NCBI GenBank assembly: GCA_020226215.1
Contig: CM035227.1
Location: 6,751,343-6,815,342, forward strand
DNA from: Sindora glabra
Lineage: Eukaryota > Streptophyta > Magnoliopsida > Fabales > Fabaceae
DNA: 64,000 bases
Reading direction: 5' to 3'
Of this stretch, positions 37,990 through 51,020 are shown piece after piece. Position numbers and translations under genes: made by a program. The notes beneath the pieces are model-generated. The model was not told where the DNA came from. It saw nothing but the letters and a program-made list of their open reading frames with translations, and searched no databases. The first letter of the stretch is position 1. Each line of letters begins with the position of its first letter.

Positions 37990-39423
37990 CACTACTGCAT
38001 AATTATAAATAAATGTTGGGTGTTTAACATATTACCAACTGAGAGTTATTATATATTTATTATGATGTAATTACCAATGTGAAAATGGTTATTATGTTAA
38101 CTTTTTACTAAAAATTGACATCTTTTATACATTTCATGTCAATCTTTTACAAGCCACATTAGTTTTTAAAATAAAACTAACATCTTTTTATTTAAATTTT
38201 TTTTACATTTCACATCAATTTTTAGTTAAAATTGATGTAAAATATTTGCATAATATTTTTAAATGTTGTTTTTTGGCTTTCCCACAAAAATGTTTACAAT
38301 AAAAATTAAATAAGCTTAGTATTCAATTAAAAATGTATATTTTAAATATGTAATTTTAAAATGCTATAACTTTACGCTTGATTGTCTCTTTGTAGTGAAC
38401 ACATTTTGATTTCATGTAACTTTTTAATATTTATCCATTTACAAATACCAAAGGTGGTTAACCCTCCTATAAATATTTTCTTGTATTTTTTTCACTACTT
38501 TATCTTTCATTGTTGTTTGATCAACCTCGGACTCTACTACAACATTTTATTAAAGATGTAATAAACATTTAAATTTTTGATATAATCTTAGAAGTTATAA
38601 AAGGAAATACAAATAAAAATTTTTAAAAAAATTCTATACAAAAAATTGAGGAAATGGAAGAGACAAAAATTTGAGAAATATAAACAAAAAGACACCTTTT
38701 ATATTTTGAACCATTAGCCTAAAATAGGATATTTGCTTTATGTTCGATATTTATTAAAGAAGCATTTGTAGTTTATTGATGTGTGGTAAAAGATAAAGTA
38801 AAACCTAGAATTCTACAAGAGTTAGATGGAAATAGAAATTAATCTTGAAAACAAATAAGAGAAAAGCTAAGGTGATAATAAGGAAAAAAATCAATGATAT
38901 ACTTTATTTATAATGTGAAAATAACATTATTCATATAATTTTAGATGTCATTTATTTTATGAACTAATATCAAAAGTCCAGTTAGAAAAAATGATTGTGG
39001 TCTTTTTAAAAAATTGATATCTAAAGTTTTTTCATATTTTTAAAAATATCATTGTTCCCATAATTTTAGATGTCAGTTATTTTAGGATTCAATATCAAAA
39101 GTTTTGTAGGAAAAAAGATAATATTTTTTTAAAATAACATCTAAAATTTTCTTATTTTTCAAAAATAATACTGATCTCATAACTTTAAATATCAATTATT
39201 TTAGACATCAATGACAAAAGTCTCATAGAAAGAAAAGGCAATAATTTTTCTACATAGTTGACGTGTAAAGTTATCTCATATTTTTAAAAATATCACCACT
39301 TTTAGATATTGGTCATTTTAGAAATTAATGTCAAAAATCTTGCAAGAAAAAAAATGATGAACATCAATATTAACTTTTACCAGCATCTATCTACCTACAT
39401 CTATTTGTAATTTTATAATAATG
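37990..39423. mobile_element. CACTA-like element, copy 3 (same family as copy 2)
   Basis: Begins CACTACTGCATAATT. The reverse complement of its right edge is CATTATTATAAAATT, the same end with several C to T changes. The interior runs parallel to copy 2 over most of its length: ATTTACAAATACCAAA with 35160-35175, ATTGATGTGTGGTAAAA with 35490-35510, and GTAAAATATTTGCATAATAT with 34975-34995. No target duplication can be read. Confidence 0.6.
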
Positions 39424-42400
39424 GCCACAACTTTTGTTGAAAAACTTGCAAAAAGAAGTACAATTATTTACAAAATTTACAAAAATATGCTGTGATATAG
39501 AATATTTTTGGTCAAAATTAATAATTTTATCCTTGGAATTATATGGCATTACTAAAATTATTTTCATACCTGAAATTATAAGTCATTAGTAAAATTATTT
39601 TTAAATTATTGGAAGTTATAATCTCATTTCTAAATATTGATTTATATAGATAATTTTGTTACTAAATTATTGTGCAAAAAGATAAAATAATATATACAGA
39701 CTATTTTTTAAAAATAAAATTATAATTTTATATAATTCAAAATTTATTTTACTATTACTTTATAATTATAGGGATGAAATTATTAATTTTGTTTTCTTTT
39801 TATTACTTGCCGATTCCCACATTCTTTAAACGGCGTATATGTGTGTGTGTATATATACCTGTATATCGCATATATCTATATATCCACTGCACGTTACACA
39901 CTTACTCATGCCCTTTTCTTTTCCGTGCTTTTGTTTGGGTTTCACCCTGTGCTTTCTCTTTTTATTTTATTTATTGGGATTTTCATGATTTCTTGTCATT
40001 TTTTCTATTCAAAGTTACAACATTTTTATAAAAAAATTGTAATTTTTATAATAAAATATCAAATATTTTTGTATTACAAAAAACGTTTGTTGAAATTGTA
40101 ACATTTTATGAAAAATATAAAATTTTATTAAAAAATTTACAACTTCATACCTCAAATACTTGTGACTTTAATGTAAAAGTCATAAATTTTATATAAAATT
40201 TTTACATTATTTCAAAAAAATTATAACTTATTTTTTTTCATAAAATCGTGCAAATTTTCTTTGATGTCGTATGGAAGCAAAACCTTTGTTTATTTTGCAG
40301 CTAGGTGGGGTTAAATTTTGTGGGACTCATAATCAATTTCATAAACACCACAAATTTTGATTTAGTGCTCGTTAGGTTCATAATCTTGTGCGTAAGATTT
40401 GTACATAAACAAATCTATTGAGGAGATATCATGGTTGTCTAAGTTCTGCTAACCTGGGGACACAGGAATTCTACGCACTACAATGTCAAGTTAACTGGGG
40501 ACACTTATGAGTAGGGATGACAATTTTCTGTTTTTGCGGGCCCCAAATACAAATTTAGCGACAATTTTAGTCTCTGAAAAATCGGATGCCTAAACTTCTC
40601 ACGACAACAGATTATTATATCAAGGAAGGAAAATGAAAATTATGAGCAGATACATTTAACACTTACAATTAATAATTTTTAGTGAATTTTGAAATAATTA
40701 TATTTAACACTTAACCTTTAATTTGTCATTAATTTAAGAGAACAAACGTGCTTGATCTAACATGAAATTTTATGAGAAAATTAAACATTGCGTGAAAGTA
40801 CGAAAATTGATTCTGATTGATGCAATGAAATCCAACATTTGCGATCAATCGTAACTTATATTCGCCACATGATTTTGGGTAATATAACATTGCTGATTTG
40901 AGAGCAATTTAATTTATATAATATTATTTTCTATTTTTTTTATTTTAAAATATTTTGATTATTTTAACAGAATTTGTTTGTTTAATGCGAGTGGAACACA
41001 TAATTACAATTTTTGCGTTTTTATCTTTGTATTGAAATAATATGGCCGTTAAATTCCTGTTAAAATTATGAGAAAATATATTATATGAGTTTGACTTATA
41101 ACTTAATTAAAATTAAAAGAAGTTGCACGCGCAAATTAATTATTATAGATGTCAAATGTAACTATACAAAATTGGATGGGCTAATTGGCGTGTCTTCCGT
41201 CATATTAATATAAGTACTCAACCATTGTCAACAGCAGGACACTTTAATACCAACTCAGGTCCAGTACATCTCTTATTATATATAAATTGGAAAACTAAAA
41301 TGTAATTTTGAATTTTGAAAAGGATGAGATTTAGGTGAATTTTTTAAAATGTTTATCATAAAATTTTCCATAAAATCATAATATGTATATTAATTATTAT
41401 CAAATTTATAGTTTGATAATTACCAATATTGTAAGTATTTTCTTAAAATAGAACAATTAATATACGTATTGTAATCTACGCAAAGAACTTTATTGCAAAT
41501 ACCTAAGGAACTTTATCATGCTTTATTCTTTTGAAAATATGAGCTGTGCAATTTTAGTTCCATTAATTTAAAATAATTTACTTTAATCAATAAATATTTA
41601 AAGACTTGTTTTAATTGATGTAAGTTTAGTTCTCCTGTTTAATTTCTATCAATTTCTTGAATTCACAGTATCATCTTCGTTCAATGTTTCCATCATATTA
41701 ATTGATACACTTTGATTCTCCTATTTGATTTCTATCAGCTTTTTGGTCTTACAAGACCATTTCCAATAGATACTTCTTTTATATTGAAATGAAATAACTT
41801 TTATATAAGTATAAAAGAAAATACTTATTTAGGTATTAAAAATTATGAATAAAATCAATAGATTATATATGAAAGCTTAATTCTTTTTAAAGTTCATTAT
41901 TTTCTAAATACTACAAAATATAATTTATTTAAAAAATAATTAGAATTGTTGAAATGAGCTAAGATCTATAAGTTAATTTATTTATCTTTAGATATTTTCA
42001 CTGATTGTTTAAATGTGAGTTAAACTCAACTCGATTAGGCGAGATGAGCTAAGTTAGGCCACAAGAATTTTTTTTATTCTTAGTTTTTAAATTTTTTATG
42101 TAAGTCCAAATTTTAAATCTAAAAAAAATCATACTCCCATCTCTCATTTTTTATTATATAGGATTGTATTGTAAATTATTTATAAGTGATATTTTTATTT
42201 TATCAATATTTTATGATTTGTTTATATATGCATAGCATTTTTTAAAGTTATATATATATATATAAGCATTAAATGTGTTATGATTAATTTATAAATGGAT
42301 ATGTAATATTTTAAAACATTTTTAAATTATTTATTATTTAAAAATTTAAAAATTAAAAAATACTCTAAAATTAAAAAAAATCGTGAACCCTATTTATCTA

Positions 42401-44279
42401 CAAATTATATAAGATTGAACTTAAGTCTTTAATTTAGAAGCCTGCCAGATTTATGGGTCGGCCCTCGAACAGACCAACTTGACTCAGACAATGTAATGAA
42501 TGCCTGAAGATAAAAAATATAAGCCAACAAAATTTGATAAAAATTGATAGAAATCAAATAAAAACTAAAATTGTATTAATTTCATTTAATCCAACTCGAA
42601 ATTGAAGGTAGCCCGTAGCCCAAATAAGTGCAATTTCTCAAACCTGAAGGTTGGGCCCATGGACCCAATGGTTTTCAGCCTCATAGAGAACCAATCCTTT
42701 CATCGCACCATCCCAAAATAAGTATTTAGGCCTAGTTCGACTGGGCCTCTGAAGAATCGCCTATAGATTCAGACCATCCATGTTCCGATCAAATCTGTCA
42801 ATTGAAAACTTAGCATATGTTTGAAAATATTATTTCAATACACAATTTTAGACTAAACCCATGTTTGGTCCTCGAAAATATGAGAGAAGTAAACATTTAC
42901 TCACTCAATTCTAACCGACATTATTATTACTAGTCCTTCAAATTTTTAAATGTTGAATCAACGCGTCCCTTTATTAGTCAATATGCACGTCTAAATGAAA
43001 GAAGATAATATCATACGTTATTCCAAAGGGCACATTAATCTCCAGAATTATGCGAAATGACCCGGCAACAAAAATGCAGATTTTAGGCTACGAAATGCTA
43101 TATAATCAATAAAAGCAATTCATTTAGTTATTGAGTTAGAAATTATGCCATATGTAAATTGAGTTAGGACCCGCAAAAATGCAAGAAACAAACTATTAAT
43201 AACAATCTAACTTAAAGCATCTGGAAATAGTAAACAAAATCATTTTAGAGTGACACGTGGATCATCTAAAAGTTTTAAATTTTCAAGATTTTAGCTGAGA
43301 AAGGAAGTGGAACAAACTCTCGTTCTTAAATGCTCTAGGATTTCAGGTAAGAAGGCAGGTGATGCACGCTCTCTGTATTAAGGAACAATGTTTTTCTTAA
43401 ATACAAGATTCTTTCAAAATGCAGTTCACTCCGATCCTATTCTTTGACTCTTTTAAATTCCAATCAATCATTATCTTCATTAATCACTATCATGATAATG
43501 AGCATCAATTTAGAATTTTAGATGAGAAGGCCAGTAGAGAACACTTTCCCTCTCAATACTTTAGAACTTCAAATAAGAAGGTAAATGAAATACACTCTTC
43601 GCGTTAAGAAGAAAAATGTAATTCTTAAATGCATGAATCTTTCAAAACATAATTCTCTTCAATCATATCCTTTTACCTTTTTAAATTTCAATCAACTATT
43701 ATCTCCCTTAATTATTGTTATAATAATGAGCATCAATAATTCATTTTTGACAAAGACCTCAACGATTTATTCCAAAAAGGAAAATGCATCAAATACATAA
43801 TCTATATTCTTCCGTATCAATTCAAATTTAACTATGCAGAGACATAGCTAGAAATGAAAGTTTGAAGGGTCACTTTATACATAAACTCAAACAAATAATG
43901 GAAACATATATTATATTATAATTGTTTTTGAGCTTTCATTTTCTAAAAATGTTCAATACTAATTTCATTAAGTATACTATTAAGTACATACTTTCCAATA
44001 TATGTAATTAGATAATTATTCCTCCATTGATCATCCATTCAACTGTGCAATCATCAATTCTTTATTAAACTCATGTCAAAAAAAAAATTCCACCATTGTA
44101 GTTGTGATGGGCAGAATTAATGCTAATTCCAAAAACAAATAAACTAACGAATACACAATATATTTAGTAACTATTATGCAAGACCACTAATTCCTCTTAA
44201 TACACAAAACTTTTCATTAGATCACATATCAATGATGTACTTCTCAAGTTAATTTTCAAGGGGGAAAAGATCATTAAAT
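39424..44279. other. AT-rich intergenic DNA, no gene seen
   Basis: Contains the tandem duplication at 43280-43760 and otherwise nothing recognisable. The frames at 39774-40101 are hydrophobic by composition. A moderately GC-richer stretch at 42430-42800 shows no gene. Confidence 0.5.
43280..43760. repeat. 228-bp tandem duplication
   Basis: The phrase GAGCATCAAT recurs at 43500 and 43728. Parallel phrases are ATCTTTCAAAAC, TTTTTAAATTTCAATCAAC and TTCAAATAAGAAGGTAAATG-like sequence. Copies have diverged by many substitutions. The short frames at 43419 and 43585 are produced by the repeat. Confidence 0.75.
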
Positions 44280-47200
44280 CATTACTAAAAAATTGCAGTT
44301 TGGACAAAAATTTCCATCCTAAAATTGGCAAAATTCTATCCTAAAAGGTGTTTGTGATAGAATTTGCAATGGAATTTTTTCCATCATAAAAATGCTTATT
44401 ACAACAAATTTGCTTTCCATAGGTTTGTTTATATTTTCAACTTAGGACATCAGATGTTAAGGTTAAAATTTCTCATTAAAATATTTTTTATTCTATATTA
44501 GTTTATAAACATGCTTTATAATCTTAGGTATAAAATATATTATATCTAGAATATTCTTTATATAAGTATATAGAAATGTTTTGACTTTGGATATGTATAA
44601 CTCTGAAAATGTTCCTTTTTTGGGTGATTTAGGTTGATTATGAAAATGTTTGAATGTTTATGTGTTTTAAGGTTAATCTGAGAATATATTCAAATTCATG
44701 TGATATAGAATTTGGTTAATATTCTTATGTGTATGGTTCTTACTAAATTGGCTAGTTATGGATTAAAAATAGATGGGATCTGATTGGTGCAACTCTAAAC
44801 ATGAAAATGGGATTGATGACTTTATCAAATTTGCAATGGCTTATGAAAGGAAAAAAATTTAGTGATAGCATTATATTTTAAATTACCTTAAATATTGTAA
44901 AGTGAAAAAGGTGATGGTTATGCAAGTATAAAATCATATATTTCAATATGACATTGAAACCAAGTATACATTATAGACATGATAAGCTTCTAAATGGGGT
45001 TAAAGTACCCAAGGTTATTCTTTAAATATTAGAAACCTTGTTTCAATGAAAAGTCTAAAATTAGTTGGCTTTAAGTCTCATGATTGTTATGCTTTTATGT
45101 AATAACATCTATTAATTTCCATTTGAGGAATATTGCATAAACATGTAAGATAAGTTATCACGAGCCTTTATTTCTTCAATGCAATATGTGTCAAGGTTAT
45201 TGACCTAAAGAATTTGGATGATTTGCAAAGGAATGTTGTTGTCAGACTATGCAAACTTGACATGCATTTTCCATTCTCATTCTTTAACAACATGGTGCAT
45301 TTAGATATACATTTGGTAAAGGAGGCAAGACTATGTGATTCGGTTTACTTGAGATAGATATACTTAATGGAGCACTACATGAAAGTCCTAAAAGGATATG
45401 TACATAACTAGAATAGGATGAAAAGAAATATTATTGAAAGGTACATTGTTGAGGAGTTTATCAAGTTTTGTACCTCATATTCATTAAATGCCAACACTAC
45501 TAGGCTTCCCAAGCCTTGCCATGAGAGAAGAATTTCAAGGAAAAGACAAGTTGGGGGATTGAGTTAAAAGCATAAATCATAAAATGTAAGAATAAGTACA
45601 CTTTTATATCTTATAAAATAATGAAGAGGATAAGCTTTATATGAGTGAGTATAGTGCCCTTATAAGAAAGCTTCATCATGACAAGAATGAAAAATAAATG
45701 CAAGCTGAATGTAATCACACATTCATTAAATGGTTCTACAATCAAGTAAAATAATGAAGGAAACATTGGGTAACATTTCCAAAACTATAATACAATTATC
45801 CAATAGGCCTTCTGTAGATGTCATATCTTATTAAGAATATGATATCAAAGATATTTATTTTACATTAAGAGACAAGATGGACGAAGTACCATGCAAAATA
45901 GAAAAGTCATTATAATAGCTCAATCAATGCATTTCTCCAATGCTAAAGAAAAATTCCTATTTGTGCAACAATGTTATATTATAGGGTCATTAAAGACATA
46001 TGAAAACTCAACTACATCTAATTCAAGGAGCTTCTCTTTTAATGTAAATGGATGACGAATAACAATGGAATCTAAGTGAATAGGCTATGATTCACGTTGG
46101 CAGATCTTAATAAGAAAGGTCATAAAGGGAAGTCTTTTAAAATAACATCCTAAGTAAAATGAGTTTTTTATTTGTCAAATTCGATTGATAACAAATGATA
46201 TATATTTCTTTAAGGAAAAAGACAAAGTGTTGATAATGAGAATGAAAGATATGCAACTACTAAGTTAAGCACAATTATCCTTTTTTTCACTGAAACTGCC
46301 TCCAATTATTCATAAAGGTAATTTTGAAAAGTTTTATGTGTCAAAATGATGGAGAAAGGATATAAATTAATAATCTTTCCAAATAAATTTCCTATACCAC
46401 TAGTTCAAAGTACTAATGTCCTTTTTTTTAAAGCTATGTTTACATACATAATTGCTTAATTCTTAGTTTATATAATATATTAAAATAGTTTATTAATGCA
46501 TATTCTATTTGAGAAATGCATATCAATAGTGAATTAAACATACTCAAACAAAATGATATTCAGGACAAATTAGAAAGTAGATTTTCTTTTACCATAATTA
46601 ATTTTTTTCTTTATAATTAATACAATACTCAAATTTTCATTTGCTTACTTTATTCCCTTGTAGTTTAAAAATGCTTTGGACATATGTTATTTAGTAATGT
46701 AAATCATTAAATATTTTTTAATCCCATATCCAAATTATATGAAATTAATTAGAGGAAAAATAGGGCTATTATATTTGTTATGAATTACATACACTAAATT
46801 TGGGATTACATATTATAATTAATATGAAATATATATTATTTTCTATTCAATATGGGTATGTATGTACTATAAAATTGTAGTATTATAGTTTTGAGACTTC
46901 TAGATGTATTTCAGGTTGAAAGTTGTATAGTAGGAAATATTATGAGACGTAGTAAAGAATGGAAAAATTGTAAGGAATGAGTTTTTTATTTTTTATTTGG
47001 AGGTGGAGGTGGAATATAATACAATATTGGTTATGTGAATCATTGAGTAGTATATCAAACGTTCCACATTTTGAGTAAAATAATTTAACATCAAACTTCA
47101 ATTTTTAATGATGATTATCAAAATAAAACCTATATGTTTAAATGTAAGTAATTAGCGAGTGATGTGGTTTACAAGAAAGGACAATAGTTTATTTGTAATG

Positions 47201-47340
47201 AAAATTGACATCATATTTATTTTCCACATTAATTTTGTACCTGGTATTATTAAATATTTAGTACAATACTTGATAAACTGACAATTCAGAATCGGTGTAC
47301 AATCCCTTAAACAATGGATGCAAATCAATTATTCATAGTG
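44280..47340 (+). mobile_element. Probable CACTA transposon carrying a broken transposase
   Basis: Encloses the transposase relic at 44750-46240. The proposed left end is CATTACTAAAAAATTG and the proposed right end, reverse-complemented, is CACTATGAATAATTG; these agree only partly. The flanking triplets differ (AAT and GAT), so the limits are tentative while the identity as CACTA is firm from the protein. Confidence 0.5.
44750..46240 (+). pseudogene. CACTA (En/Spm, TNP2-type) transposase relic
   Basis: Plus-strand frames show, in order: DWCNSKHENGIDDFIKFAMA (about 44790-44850), like the N-terminal transposase-associated domain; VSMKSLKLVGFKSHDCYAFM, FFNAICVKVIDLKNLDDLQ, FFNNMVHLDIHLVKEARLCD and ERYIVEEFIKFC (about 45040-45475), the DUF4218 block; and FTLADLNKKGHKGKSF (about 46090-46140), the DUF4216 block. 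The central Transposase_21 catalytic part is missing between 44850 and 45000, and stops and frameshifts are common. The gene is dead. Confidence 0.85.
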
Positions 47341-47799
47341 GATGCAGGACTAAACCATGCCTATAATAATACTTGTTATGAAAAATATCTCACTTCTAAA
47401 ATATATAGAGAATGAAAAAGACCAATAAAAATAGTAATAAAATAAATGCACAATTTTGCATGGAAAATCCTTTAAATTCTAAGGAAAAAACCAAAAGAGA
47501 ATCAATAAAGTTTTCACTATTAAATTGCAAAAAATTATAGACTCTAACTTTTTCACAAATACAAATTTTAATTCCACTAGATTCTTTGTTAAATGATTCT
47601 CACACCAAACTTCTCCATCAACAAGACTTCCTACAAGCAAAAATAATAACCAAATCTTATTATAACTCAAAATTTGACACAAAATAATCACAATTTCCCT
47701 TTCAAACTCTATCTCTTATTCTTCATTTTAATTATTCTCTTTCTACTTTCTTTTAGAGCTCTTTTAATTTGAGTCAAATTTTACTCTCATATATTTGTC
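47341..47799. other. AT-rich intergenic DNA, no gene seen
   Basis: Nothing recognised. The minus-strand frame at 47479-47691 has no known motif. Confidence 0.5.
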
Positions 47800-47886
47800 T
47801 TGCTGTAAAACCGTTACTCTTTATCCCGCTCCTTCACTTTGCTAATTATAAATAGCCCATTTCTAATTGCACCATACAATTCACTT
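47800..47886 (+). promoter_or_regulatory. Orphan BBI-type promoter without a gene
   Basis: CTTGCTGTAAAA, then CTCCTTCACTTTGCTAATTATAAATAGCCC and TTCTAATTGCACCATACA match the 54638 gene promoter nearly base for base, including TATAAATA at 47847-47854. No BBI coding sequence follows. About 50 bases on, AGAGATGGGCAAATATAATGAC (47929-47950) may be a worn-down start region, and it is partly repeated at 47985-48003. Read as the remains of a deleted BBI gene. Confidence 0.65.
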
Positions 47887-48063
47887 TACTAATTACATTT
47901 GTCAATCTCTTATCTAATCTTAGACAAGAGATGGGCAAATATAATGACATTCATTTTATTTTCCCTCCTTTATTAGATAAGATATGGGCAAATATAATGA
48001 CATTTGCCCATGTCTAGGTATGCATAAAATAGAAGTCCAAAAGGATTTGGATATATAATGAGC

Positions 48064-48103
48064 CATGCATTTGTACGTTGCTCCTTCACTTTTCTTATAA
48101 ATA
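48064..48103 (+). promoter_or_regulatory. Core promoter of BBI A2: RY motif and TATA box
   Basis: CATGCAT at 48064-48070 lies 26 bases before TATAAATA at 48096-48103. The block TATAATGAGCCATGCAT is shared with the 51399 and 63333 genes. Confidence 0.7.
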
Positions 48104-48178
48104 ACCGGATTCCAATCGAACCATACCGTTCACAAACTTCACAACCCAGAGAGATTTAGATAAAGTGGAAGAGAGAAG

Positions 48179-48531
48179 ATGAGCATAAATAATACAATGA
48201 CTTTGGTGAAGGTGGCGCTGTTCTGCTTTTCCTCGTGGGGTTTTCGACAACCACAGTTGATGCTCGCAGCTTCGATCCCACCTCCATCATCACTCAAATG
48301 CAGATGAATAATAAAAACAAAAACACGTTTTTGCTACAGAAATCGAAGTCATCGGAAGGAGCATGCTGCGATCGCTGCGCCTGCACAAGATCAATACCTC
48401 CTCAATGCCAATGTCTGGACACTGGGGAAAACTGCTACTCAGGTTGTGATGAATGTTTCTGTGAGAGGACATGGCCTCCAAAGTGTCGTTGCATGGATAT
48501 CACCGAGTCCTGCCTTACAGCGTGCGACTAG
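48179..48531 (+). pseudogene. Bowman-Birk inhibitor, subtype A2, with frameshifted signal peptide
   Basis: The mature domain is intact: 14 cysteines, head 1 CTRSIPPQC (P1 Arg) and head 2 CERTWPPKC (P1 Arg, P1' Thr). But the conserved ATG at 48179 is out of frame with it. Compared with the 99-443 gene, two extra bases are present in GTGGCGCTGTTCTG near 48213-48218 (GC repeated), so translation from 48179 turns into an unrelated peptide and stops about 45 codons on. The mature frame is open upstream to 48235 but without an ATG there; its first ATG is at 48298, which would give a protein without signal peptide. Either a recent pseudogene, a cytosolic product, or a sequencing error. It has promoter, leader, 3' UTR and AATAAA (48670) like the others. 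Confidence 0.85.
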
Positions 48532-48690
48532 ATGCATGCATCTCAATCCCCGCTGAAGCTCACTGCAGCAATGAACTTTGGCCAGTTTCAGTAAATAATT
48601 TGATATATATGTAATAAAGCCTCTCACTCCTGAGGCTTTGTTTTTACATATGAAAATACAAATCCACTAAATAAAAGCTCTTTATGCTAA
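48532..48690 (+). promoter_or_regulatory. 3' UTR of BBI A2
   Basis: Stem-loop I (48556-48578) pairs AAGCTCA with TGAACTT, with one C-A mismatch in the stem that no intact paralog shows. Stem-loop II (48616-48639) pairs AAAGCCTC with GAGGCTTT perfectly. AATAAA is at 48670-48675; the downstream CCTTCG tract is lost. Confidence 0.65.
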
Positions 48691-50930
48691 TAATATCTCA
48701 AAACAAATGTGAATCAAAGTTTAAAACTATAACATTTTATGATAATCATAGCAGTTAACCACCCCTTAAAACTATGAATAATGTTAAATGTCCCGATAAA
48801 ATTAAGCTGAATGATCGAAGGTTGATACCATTAGTAAATTATGTGAGCCCATTTGAAACTTAGAATCGTGCGACAGTAGTGATTATTGAGGAATGTTATA
48901 TAGATTGGTTCAAGGCGTAAGAACATATCTACAAGTGTAAAGGAATAGATTAATTGGTTGAGCGTATTGCATTTTATCACAAAATATAAGTGCAATAAGT
49001 TGGTGGGATTTGATTCAAATTCATTTTTTTTAAATAGGGTAGTCTATTTTATTTAAATTTAACTGTTGATCATTTTGATTCAAATTCTACTCTTTGTAAG
49101 ATTTATTTAGATTTAAATTTAGATTACTTGTTGGAACTTTGACTTAAATTCTATCATTTTTTTGGTAAGCAAGATAGTCTTCTATTTGGCCTTCATCTCA
49201 TTAAAATTTAAATTTGCATTATATAAGACATGATAAAGTTAGATATATCATGTTATTTAATATCATAATTAAATTGACTTATCATTTGGTAAAGATTATA
49301 GATTATATTTAAAAAAAAATTATAAATTATAAATACCTGGATTGTATTATGCAAGGTTTAAGATGTAGGATAATTTATATTTATATCCTCTGTGGAAGTT
49401 ATTTGAAATTTTATGATTAGTTTTAATTTTTTTGTGAAATTATAAATATACTGTCATTTTATTCTTCTTTAACATTGGAATATGTCATAAAGCTTCCATA
49501 AAAAGTTTTCCCACTAGAACTTAAAATTCATGTTAATAAAAGCATCTCCAAATTAAAATTTTGTAATTATATTCAATGGACATTGAAATGTTTATGTATT
49601 TTAATAAGTATTGTCAAATGAAATAATATTTGATTGAGATATCATTTTAGAACAAATAATATTTTGTTGTGTTGCTTAAGTCATTCTCATGATTGTATCA
49701 TAAAATATATTTTTTCATATGTTTGAAAATTTTCTATTCAAAAACAATTAATTCTAAGACTAAGTTTGAATAATTTTAATTATGAAATTATTATTCAATT
49801 TACAGCTTTCTTTTTGAGAAAATACGATAAATACCAAAAATAATTTTTAAATCTTTTATATTTATTAAATTGAATTTTATAGATTTACATCATCATCTTA
49901 TATTTAATGATAATTATTGATTTTTATTTGAAATCTAATTTCAAATTTAATTTTCATACATATAACGTTAATATTCTTTTTATGAATGTCTTAGATCGAT
50001 TTTAAATTAAAAAAAATGTTTTAGACCCATTTTTCTGGTCATGTAGTACCCACAGTTAATCTGTCTTACTAATAATTGAGTGTCAGCCTGTGTTTTTTTT
50101 TTTTTTTTCCTTTTTACACGTGCCTGGTCTAATTCATTTCTCGCCAATTGCATCAATCTCTTTTACAAAAATGCTATACATGTCAAAAATGGAATTTCAT
50201 ATCAAATTTTGAATTTTTTTATAAATTCTTTAAATAAAATATTATAAATTTATTTTATCATCTAATATTTAATAATAATGCTTAATTTAAATTTGAAAAT
50301 CATTTCCAAATCGTGTATATGTTGTTTCTTTCACACCTACTAATGCCATCATCATCTTTTAGATCTCCGTCTAATTATTTGTATCTTCTCTGTTTCTGCA
50401 TGGGAATGTAACCCCTCCATTTGCCCCTTTTCGGTATCATGAAGGAAGTGATGAAATAGTCAGTGTGATTTTACTTTCTATTCGCAAAGGCTCTTTGAAA
50501 TTAATTATATCAGATTTATGAATTTTTATTCTTTTTTCTCTGATTTTATCTTATTCTATTTTGTTAGGTAATTGTTTCTAACATAAATATTAGTGTTATA
50601 GTATTTTCTTTAATCATTCATAAATATTTTTTTAGCTTATCCTATGTTGTTAAGATGTAAGACATTACTTTCATAACTTTCTTATATCATTAAATTGTAA
50701 ACATAATATATCATTATTTTAATTAATTTAAGTTTAATGAATTGAGCCAATCCACTCGTAAACTTAATTAGAGTTCCTTACGCTGTAAAAATTAACTTCA
50801 TCAAAATTGAGACAAATCAAAACCTAAAACAACTTAAAACAAGCCTAATTTGAATTTAGACCAGCTCTTTAAAGCAGCAAATTGTTTCCTCAGGTGCACT
50901 AACTTCCGAACTCTCAAATTATGGATCGGT
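48691..50930. other. AT-rich intergenic DNA, no gene seen
   Basis: At 48890-48985 it holds a segment resembling 18850-18930. Otherwise AT-rich and without recognisable frames; a T homopolymer lies near 50093-50108. Confidence 0.5.
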
Positions 50931-51020
50931 GGAGATACAGAGTAGTCGTGGAAAGCCTTCCTTCTTCATATCCTGCATGTCTGCCACCTTTCTTAATGCA
51001 ACGCCACTCACAGATCTCCT
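50931..51020 (+). promoter_or_regulatory. Conserved upstream block of BBI C1
   Basis: GAGATACAGAGTAGTCGTGG and then CCTGCATGTCTGCCACCTTTC match the blocks upstream of the two B genes. Here it lies about 470 bases before the ATG rather than about 250, because about 200 bases of other sequence separate it from the core promoter. Confidence 0.6.

Noticed and set aside
37990..39426. Target-site duplication for CACTA-like copy 3
   Set aside because: The flanking triplets ACT and GCC do not match, so none is claimed.
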